From positions 1 through 44,207 of the forward strand of contig JAGTRY010000036.1 in assembly GCA_018262235.1 (NCBI GenBank): a stretch of 44,207 bases of DNA. Reading direction: 5' to 3'. Positions 36,740-44,207 of the stretch are shown here, in pieces; the stretch's first letter is position 1; every line of letters begins with the position of its first letter. The notes under the pieces were generated by a model, which ran no database searches, was not told the DNA's origin, and saw only the letters and a list, made by a program, of their open reading frames with translations. The translations under genes were made by a program, and so were the position numbers. The stretch is from Pseudomonadota bacterium (GTDB lineage Bacteria; Pseudomonadota; Gammaproteobacteria; Burkholderiales; Rhodocyclaceae).

Positions 36740-37124
36740 TCGTTGCGCAAGTCGCTCCTGGCGCGGCTTCACCCTGATCGAGATGCTGGTGGCCATGGCC
36801 ATTCTGGCATTGCTGCTGAGCATTGTGGTGCCCCGTTATTTCGATAGTCTCGACCGCTCCAAGGACGCGGTCCTGATGGAGAACCTGAAGACCACGCGGG
36901 ATGTGATCGATAAGTTTTACGGTGACAACGGGCGTTATCCCGATTCGCTGGCAGAGCTGGTCGATAAACGCTATCTGCGCACGCTACCTGCCGATCCGAT
37001 CACCCAGAGCAACCGGACCTGGATCATCGTGCCGCCTGAAGCGCCCGTTCGCGGGCAGGTTTATGACATTCACAGCGGCGCAAAAGGTTATACCAAGGAC
37101 GGCCGGCCCTACAGCAGCTTGTAG
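36732..37124 (+). CDS. Terminal GspG-like pseudopilin
   Basis: Product of about 130 residues. The leader ends at SWRG, followed by FTLIEMLVAMAILALLLS with Glu at +5. The rest has NGRYPDSLAELVDKRYLRTLPADPIT, a GspG-like core, but lacks the calcium-loop ending. The GTG at 36732 overlaps the secretin stop by eight bases and has GGTGGG upstream, giving a 12-residue leader; GTG 36723 and ATG 36702 are alternatives. It closes the operon. Confidence 0.85.
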   Translation: MIDRCASRSWRGFTLIEMLVAMAILALLLSIVVPRYFDSLDRSKDAVLMENLKTTRDVIDKFYGDNGRYPDSLAELVDKRYLRTLPADPITQSNRTWIIVPPEAPVRGQVYDIHSGAKGYTKDGRPYSSL

Positions 37125-37129
37125 GGCCG
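37104..37129. terminator. Hairpin between the secretion operon and clpB
   Basis: CGGCCCTACA and TGTAGGGCCG form a perfect 10-bp stem with a six-base loop, and the pseudopilin stop codon lies inside the right arm. There is no good T-run on either side, so it may be a weak terminator for both convergent genes or an mRNA-end structure. Confidence 0.5.
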
Positions 37130-37153
37130 TAGCTTGTGCTGCGCCCGGCAGCG

Positions 37154-39736
<2,583 letters not shown>

Positions 39737-39767
39737 GGTTTGGCTCCTGTCTGGGCTTTCCATGAAG

Positions 39768-39794
39768 ATGGGGCCCGGGCAGGCTGCTTTCAAG
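39768..39794 (-). promoter_or_regulatory. Sigma-32 heat-shock promoter of clpB
   Basis: On the minus strand CTTGAA (39789-39794), a 15-base spacer and CCCCAT (39768-39773) match the sigma-32 consensus fully. It lies about 30 bp before the clpB start codon, with room for a transcription start near 39760. Confidence 0.82.
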
Positions 39795-39846
39795 TCCGGA
39801 ATCGAAGTGCCGTAGGTAAATGATGTGACATTTGCATTGCTGGCTT

Positions 39847-39873
39847 CAGATCACGAGCGAGACGGGTGATCTG
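39847..39873. promoter_or_regulatory. 8-bp inverted repeat ahead of the phasin gene
   Basis: CAGATCAC (39847-39854) and GTGATCTG (39866-39873) are perfect inverted copies with an 11-bp spacer, 34 bp before the phasin ATG. This suits an operator, for example for a PhaR-type repressor, or a leader hairpin. Inferred only. Confidence 0.45.
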
Positions 39874-39907
39874 GTTTGGTGGATGTAGCACTCCCTAGGA
39901 GGAATGT

Positions 39908-40417
39908 ATGGCAACGAAACCCGAGCACACCGTGGTGGCTGACCTGCAGAAGAAAAATCTGGCTGCAGCACTGAAGCTGGCCCAACTCTCGATCGAGAAT
40001 TCCCAGCGGATCATGCAGCTCCAGGTCGATGTGGCACGCGATATTTTTGATGAGGGCGTGACCAGTGCCAAATCGCTGGCCCAGGTCAATTCGCCGCAGG
40101 ACGCAATGGAATTGCGTTCACGTTATGCCCAGCAGACGGCAGAAAAGATGTTCGCCTGTAGTCGCACGGTCGCTGAAATCACCGCCGACATGCAGGCCGA
40201 GATGGGCAAGATGCTCAGCGATCAGCTCAACAGCAGCGGCCAGGAAATGTTCGGTGCGATGCAGGACATGCTCCATGGCATGCCTCTGAACAGCCGTGCA
40301 GCGGCGGAAGCATTGCAGCACACTTTTGAAACAGCCCGCAAAACGCTGGAACAAGTCTCCAAGGCGTCCACCGAAGCTTTTTCTGCCTTTGTTCAGATGC
40401 CGGGCAGCAAAAACTGA
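39908..40417 (+). CDS. Phasin family granule-associated protein
   Basis: Product of 169 residues, almost entirely amphipathic helix, with the phasin pattern (LAAALKLAQLSIENSQRIMQLQ and LRSRYAQQTAEKMFACSRTVAEI). Phasins coat polyhydroxyalkanoate granules. An AGGAGGA ribosome site precedes the ATG, suggesting high expression, and a strong terminator follows. It is divergent from clpB. No PHA synthase gene is nearby. Confidence 0.92.
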   Translation: MATKPEHTVVADLQKKNLAAALKLAQLSIENSQRIMQLQVDVARDIFDEGVTSAKSLAQVNSPQDAMELRSRYAQQTAEKMFACSRTVAEITADMQAEMGKMLSDQLNSSGQEMFGAMQDMLHGMPLNSRAAAEALQHTFETARKTLEQVSKASTEAFSAFVQMPGSKN

Positions 40418-40440
40418 GGATCGCGGCAGGGGGCTTGCCG

Positions 40441-40490
40441 GCCAAAAGGCCATCGCGCGAGCGCGGATGGCCTTTGGCTTTTGTCTTTTG
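40441..40490 (+). terminator. Rho-independent terminator after the phasin gene
   Basis: AAGGCCATC pairs with GATGGCCTT around a GC-rich loop, extended by GCC/GGC outside a one-base bulge (40441-40478), and TTTTGTCTTTT follows. It ends 38 bp before the convergent hpnE stop. Confidence 0.88.
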
Positions 40491-40528
40491 CCGGCAATGG
40501 GCACCAGCATGGCAGGGGGCCGGACTGC

Positions 40529-41848
40529 TCAGGCCGGTTTCGGGTCTTCTCCTGTCGTGCGCAAAACCTGTCTGGCGGCATTCAGCCCGGCACACACCGC
40601 TGCCTCGATGGTTGCCGGATAAGGCGAATCCACGTAATCGCCTGCCAGGAAAAGGTTTTTCACCGGTGTGATCGGCAGGGGCCGGATGATGCCGGGTCGG
40701 CAGGCAAAGGTTGCGCGGCGTTCGGTGATGACTTGTGACCAGCGTGGCGCCTTCAGGCGCGGGAACAGGGCTTCCACGGCCTGATGTGCCTGCAGCGCGA
40801 TTTCCTCGCGCGAGAGTTCCGTGTGAGGGCCGCTGGCGGAGATGACGCCGGCCAGCAGACCTTTCTCGCCAGTGCTTTGGCCTTTGTCGAAGAGCCACTG
40901 CACGATGGAACCACTGATCTGGATCATCGGTTCGGGCAGACTCAGATGCTCGTCGTAGGCCAGATACACGGTGGTAATCGGCTCATGCACCAGTGCGTCG
41001 ATCTGCCCACGCAGATAGGTCAGTTCCGCAAAATCGCCGAGCAGGCTGCTGACGTGATACGGCGCGGTGGCGACGATGACGTGGCTGTAGCGTGAAGTCC
41101 CGGCCGGATCGCCTTCGAGGGCGAAGACGCCATTTTCCTCGCGCACCCGCTTGATCGGGCAGGCCGTATGGATCACCGTGCCGTTCATGCCCAGATAGAT
41201 GCCGGCCTGCACCGGCAACAGCTCGGTCAGATCCACGCGCGGGATCAGCATTTCAGAGGCAGTGGCCGAGGCTCCCACCGAATCGCGCAAAACATGCGCA
41301 AAAACCTGCGCCGAAGCCTGTTCGGGCGGGGTGTTCAGCGCCGCCACGCAGAGCTGATTCCACATCAGCTCACGCAAAAGTGGCGTCTGGCGGGTACGGT
41401 CCAGCAGCTCGCTGACCGGGTAATCCGCGTTCAGCGTGTAATCACACTTTTTCAGGAAACGGATCAGGCGCAGTGCTGCAAAACGATCCGCCCACGTAAG
41501 TTCTTTGCTGCGCAGCAGGGCGACAGCAAGATGGAAAGGCGCAGGCAGGTTCGCCGCCCGCAGCGTGAGTCGCCCCGGGACATGCAGCACGAAAGGCAGC
41601 GACAGCAGGCGTTTCGGATTCACCTTGAGGAAGCGCAGCAGTTTCAAGGTTTCCGTGTAGGCCCCCAGCAGGATGTGCTGGCCGTTATCCAGCCGGTAGC
41701 CATCCTTCTCCACCACCCGGGCACGCCCACCCATCACGCGCGAGGCCTCGAAGACGGTCACGTCCAGCCCGGCACGGGTCAGTTCGACGGCGGCAGAGAG
41801 GCCGGCATAGCCGGCGCCGATGATGGCGATGCGTTTGCTCTGGTTCAT
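40529..41848 (-). CDS. hpnE: HpnE, FAD-dependent squalene synthesis protein
   Basis: Product of 439 residues of the phytoene-desaturase-like amine oxidase family. The dinucleotide site is IIGAGYAGLSAA (9-20), followed by FEASRVMGGRA; the C-terminal FAD contact is GDYVDSPYPATIEAAVCAG. HpnE reduces hydroxysqualene to squalene, after HpnD makes presqualene diphosphate and HpnC makes hydroxysqualene. It is the last gene of hpnC-hpnD-hpnE, 4 bp after hpnD. Confidence 0.94.
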   Translation of the reverse strand: MNQSKRIAIIGAGYAGLSAAVELTRAGLDVTVFEASRVMGGRARVVEKDGYRLDNGQHILLGAYTETLKLLRFLKVNPKRLLSLPFVLHVPGRLTLRAANLPAPFHLAVALLRSKELTWADRFAALRLIRFLKKCDYTLNADYPVSELLDRTRQTPLLRELMWNQLCVAALNTPPEQASAQVFAHVLRDSVGASATASEMLIPRVDLTELLPVQAGIYLGMNGTVIHTACPIKRVREENGVFALEGDPAGTSRYSHVIVATAPYHVSSLLGDFAELTYLRGQIDALVHEPITTVYLAYDEHLSLPEPMIQISGSIVQWLFDKGQSTGEKGLLAGVISASGPHTELSREEIALQAHQAVEALFPRLKAPRWSQVITERRATFACRPGIIRPLPITPVKNLFLAGDYVDSPYPATIEAAVCAGLNAARQVLRTTGEDPKPA

Positions 41849-41852
41849 GCGC

Positions 41853-42686
41853 TCAGCTCTTTACCCACGCCCTCACCGCCAGCCACAGCTTGCGGATCGG
41901 AGTCAGCGAGACGCGGTGGGTCAGCACGCGGCAGCCGTCGGCTTCCACTTCACGCAGGGTTTCGCGGTAGATCGCAGCCATGATCAGGCCGGCGCGCTGG
42001 CTCTTGCGATCCACGGCGGGCAACTGGGCCAGCGCCTGGTCGTAGTATTTCTGCGCGCGTTCGATCTGGAAGGCCATCAGGCGCTGGAAGTTCTCGCTGC
42101 TGCGTGCTTCCAGAATGTCCTTGGCCGGCACATTGAAGCGCTCAAGTTCATCGACCGGCAGGTAGATGCGACCACGCCGGGCGTCTTCACCCACGTCGCG
42201 GATGATGTTGGTGAGCTGGAAGGCAATGCCGAGGTCATGTGCGTATTTCAGGGTCTGGCGGTCGGTGTAGCCGAAGATCTCGGCGGCAAGCAGGCCGACC
42301 ACGCTGGCGACACGGTAGCAGTACAGATTCAGCGCCTTGAAATCGGCATAGCGCGCCTGTTCCAGATCCATCTGCATGCCATCGATGATTTCCAGCAGCT
42401 GTTCCTGTGGCAGGCGGAAATTTTTCACGACCTGTACGAGTGCCTTGCCGACAGGATGTTCAGGTGTGCCGTTGTAGATGGCGACGGTTTCGCCCCGCCA
42501 CCAGTCGAGTTGCTGGGCGGCGACCTGCGGATCGCTGGTCTCGTCGACCACATCATCCACTTCGCGGCAGAAGGCGTAGAGCGCGGTGATCGCACGACGG
42601 CGTTCGGGCGTAAGGAAGCGGAAGCTGTAATAGAAAGAAGAGCCGCTGGCGGCGGCTTTCTGTTCGCAGTATTCGTCGGGGGTCAT
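41853..42686 (-). CDS. hpnD: HpnD, presqualene diphosphate synthase
   Basis: Product of 277 residues of the trans-isoprenyl diphosphate synthase head-to-head family. The first metal-binding site is DDVVD (44-48), the second DVGED (164-168), followed by RGRIYLPVDEL. It joins two farnesyl diphosphates. Middle gene of the set, 55 bp after hpnC. Confidence 0.94.
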   Translation of the reverse strand: MTPDEYCEQKAAASGSSFYYSFRFLTPERRRAITALYAFCREVDDVVDETSDPQVAAQQLDWWRGETVAIYNGTPEHPVGKALVQVVKNFRLPQEQLLEIIDGMQMDLEQARYADFKALNLYCYRVASVVGLLAAEIFGYTDRQTLKYAHDLGIAFQLTNIIRDVGEDARRGRIYLPVDELERFNVPAKDILEARSSENFQRLMAFQIERAQKYYDQALAQLPAVDRKSQRAGLIMAAIYRETLREVEADGCRVLTHRVSLTPIRKLWLAVRAWVKS

Positions 42687-42741
42687 GGTTCTGCTTACCT
42701 TTTTGTCTATCCATCGATTTCCGGCATAAGAAGGCGCGAAT

Positions 42742-43602
42742 TCATGTAGGAGCGGCCAAAGGCCGCGAACGATTAGCGGCCATTGGCCGCTCCAACATTC
42801 TCAACGCTCGCCAGCCCAGTATCAGCCAATCCCGCTTGCCCAGCACCGGTCTGTGCCGGAACACATCGTAATCCACGGCTTCGATCCGTTCCAGAATCCG
42901 CAGCCCGCCTTGCACCACCAGCCGCAATTCCCAGCCGACGCGGCCGGGCAGGGCGGACGCCAGTGGCGCGCCATCCAGCATCATGGCACGGGCACGTTGC
43001 ACTTCATGCCGCATGAGGGCGCGGAATGTGGAATCCACCGTGCCGCTGGCGATCTGTGTTTCGGTAACGCCGAAGCGTGCAAGGCTGTCCTGCGGCAAAT
43101 AGACGCGATCCTTGGCCCAGTCCACGCCTACGTCCTGCCAGAAGTTGATGACTTGCAGCGCCGAGCAGATCAGGTCCGAGCGTCGCAGGTTTTCATCCGT
43201 CGCCTCGCCGTAAAGATGCAGCAACAGGCGGCCGACCGGGTTGGCCGAGCGGCGGCAGTAGTCGAGCAACTCCGGAAAATCGGCATAACGTTTCTTCACT
43301 ACGTCCTGCGCGAAGGCGTCGAGCAGATCGCGCAGCAAGCGGACCGGCAACTGCCACGCGTGCACATTGCGGGCCAGGCGCGCAAACATGGGCTCATCCG
43401 GCACACCGTCCGCTTCGATTACGTCCAGTTGGCGTTGATAGGCTGCCAACCCGGCCAGGCGTTCCGTGTCCGTTGCATCGCCTTCGTCGGCAATGTCATC
43501 CGCGCTGCGTGCGAAGGCATAGATGGCTTCAACGGGCTCACGCAGACGCGCGGGCAGCAGGACGGAGGCAACGGGGAAGTTTTCGTAGTGATCGACAGGC
43601 AT
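42742..43602 (-). CDS. hpnC: HpnC, hydroxysqualene synthase
   Basis: Product of 286 residues with SADDIADE (33-40) and NFWQDVGVDWAKDRVYLP, the two metal-binding regions. The frame is open back to 43752, but that part is the tRNA gene in antisense; the ATG at 43602 begins MPVDHYENFPVAS, usual for HpnC, though its ribosome site is weak. The last dozen residues (MAANRSRPLAAPT) are encoded by a palindromic repeat that has replaced or extended the original end. First gene of the squalene operon; no hopene cyclase is in the window. Confidence 0.92.
   Translation of the reverse strand: MPVDHYENFPVASVLLPARLREPVEAIYAFARSADDIADEGDATDTERLAGLAAYQRQLDVIEADGVPDEPMFARLARNVHAWQLPVRLLRDLLDAFAQDVVKKRYADFPELLDYCRRSANPVGRLLLHLYGEATDENLRRSDLICSALQVINFWQDVGVDWAKDRVYLPQDSLARFGVTETQIASGTVDSTFRALMRHEVQRARAMMLDGAPLASALPGRVGWELRLVVQGGLRILERIEAVDYDVFRHRPVLGKRDWLILGWRALRMLERPMAANRSRPLAAPT
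42746..42796. repeat. REP-like palindrome overlapping the 3' end of hpnC
   Basis: GGAGCGGCC (42749-42757) is matched by GGCCGCTCC (42785-42793), with inner near-copies CCAAAGGCCGC and GCGGCCATTGG around a nine-base centre. It resembles the GGAGCGGCC-type REP elements of other proteobacteria and is a different family from the array at 1-1270. Confidence 0.75.
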
Positions 43603-43653
43603 AAGGGCTGCGAGTATACCGGCGCCGGCCCGCCACGGGCTGGAAGCCTGCGC

Positions 43654-43659
43654 TATAAT
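43654..43659 (+). promoter_or_regulatory. Promoter -10 of tRNA-Leu
   Basis: A perfect TATAAT lies 41 bp before the tRNA and is followed by a GC-rich stretch of the kind seen at stable-RNA promoters under stringent control. No convincing -35 is visible. Confidence 0.6.
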
Positions 43660-43700
43660 CCGCGCCTCTTCGCGCGCTCCCGCTCCGGCAGCGCCCCGAT

Positions 43701-43785
43701 GCCCGGGTGGCGAAATTGGTAGACGCACCAGATTTAGGTTCTGGCGTAGCAATACGTGGGGGTTCGAGTCCCTTCCCGGGCACCA
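43701..43785 (+). tRNA. tRNA-Leu (anticodon UAG)
   Basis: An acceptor stem GCCCGGG/CCCGGGC, discriminator A and encoded CCA (43783-43785) are present. The anticodon stem CCAGA/TCTGG encloses TTTAGGT, giving anticodon TAG (43735-43737). A long variable arm typical of class II tRNA-Leu and the GGTTCGAGTC T-loop follow. It sits between hpnC and an integrase gene, and tRNA 3' ends are common integration sites. Confidence 0.97.
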
Positions 43786-43843
43786 CTATATTTTTCAAGG
43801 GTTGTAGCGGTTGTTGGTAAGTGCTAGTTTTCGATTGACGGCC

Positions 43844-43865
43844 GATTTGGTCGGGATTTGGTCGG
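43844..43865 (+). repeat. Tandem 11-bp direct repeat before the integrase
   Basis: GATTTGGTCGG occurs twice back to back (43844-43854, 43855-43865), 7 bp before the integrase ATG. It could be a binding site for the integrase arm-binding domain or its regulator. Confidence 0.6.
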
Positions 43866-43872
43866 AAACGCA

Positions 43873-44207
43873 ATGGCCTCGGAAAAACTTACCCAGTCAC
43901 TGTTGAGTAACTACCCACGTCCAACTGCGGGCACCGTCCGCATTCGGGATACTGGTATACGCGGCTTGTATGCCTATGTGGGGGTCAAAAGCATCAGCTT
44001 TGTCCTGCGCCGCGAGGTCGACGGAGTCACCAAGCCGCTGAAGCTTGGTGAGTTTCCGGCCATGACCGTGATGCAGGCTCGCGAGGCTGCGGAGAAGGCC
44101 AACACCCAGATCAACACCACTGGAGCGGTCGCCATCTCCAGTGCAATCGCGAAGCGCTCGGCACCGACTCTTAAGACTGCTTTGGACGACTACATTCGCA
44201 TCCGGCA
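43873..44207 (+). CDS. Tyrosine recombinase/integrase, 5' part, cut by the window end
   Basis: From ATG 43873 the frame is open to the last base (111 codons, no stop). The translation starts MASEKLTQSLLSNYPRPT and contains RDTGIRGLYAYVG, SFVLRREVDG, KLGEFPAMTVMQAREAA, which is the arm-type DNA-binding (DUF4102-like) domain of P4/phage-type integrases, followed by a start of the core-binding domain (TLKTALDDYIRIR). The catalytic part lies outside the window. Lying 87 bp past tRNA-Leu and reading away from it, it marks a probable genomic island integrated at the tRNA 3' end. Confidence 0.88.
   Translation, partial: MASEKLTQSLLSNYPRPTAGTVRIRDTGIRGLYAYVGVKSISFVLRREVDGVTKPLKLGEFPAMTVMQAREAAEKANTQINTTGAVAISSAIAKRSAPTLKTALDDYIRIR

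Overview
The window looks like a chromosomal segment of a betaproteobacterium, most probably of the Rhodocyclales/Zoogloeaceae type (inference). Supporting signs are GC-rich coding sequence, a phasin gene, the squalene genes hpnC-hpnD-hpnE, an acetate permease beside a CBS/DUF294 protein, and a hybrid type II secretion/type IV pilus-like cluster. No rRNA gene, CRISPR array or complete insertion sequence is visible.

Layout. 1-1342 is a dense array of dispersed palindromic repeats with one small gene (674-916) in it. 1343-6409 is a leftward defence locus: a DUF2130 coiled-coil protein, then a GajA-like OLD nuclease and a GajB-like UvrD helicase (Gabija type). A divergent small gene at 6691 resembles a free-standing RNA polymerase alpha C-terminal domain. 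7059-9484 holds a trypsin-like protease, an RlmN-like radical SAM enzyme and a YgjV-like membrane protein. 9656-15682 is an acetate-uptake neighbourhood: exonuclease, cNMP/CBS/DUF294 protein, ActP, DUF485, a divergent LysR regulator with a 25-bp palindrome in the shared promoter region, and a YaiI-type protein. 15881-27716 carries cytochrome b561, a multi-PAS hybrid histidine kinase, a YccS-like membrane protein, a lipoprotein SGNH esterase, an EAL-CBS-GGDEF protein, DNA polymerase IV and a ROK regulator.

27720-37124 is a secretion/pilus-like cluster. Two pseudopilin genes run leftward, and GspG, GspF, GspE, PilM/GspL-like (apparently frameshifted), PilN-like, PilO-like, PilP/GspC-like, a lipidated secretin and a further pseudopilin run rightward with many 4-bp overlaps. 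The inner-membrane part resembles type IV pilus PilMNOP while the pseudopilins resemble type II secretion. No prepilin peptidase is present, so one must be supplied from elsewhere.

37154-43602 has clpB with a very good sigma-32 promoter, a divergent phasin gene with a strong terminator, and hpnCDE for making squalene. A tRNA-Leu(UAG) at 43701 is followed directly by the start of a tyrosine integrase that runs off the window, which marks a probable genomic-island boundary.

The items most worth pursuing are the DUF2130 gene joined to Gabija together with its alphaCTD-like neighbour, the hybrid secretion system with a secretin that appears to carry its own TPR/lipoprotein front end, and the tRNA-Leu integration site.
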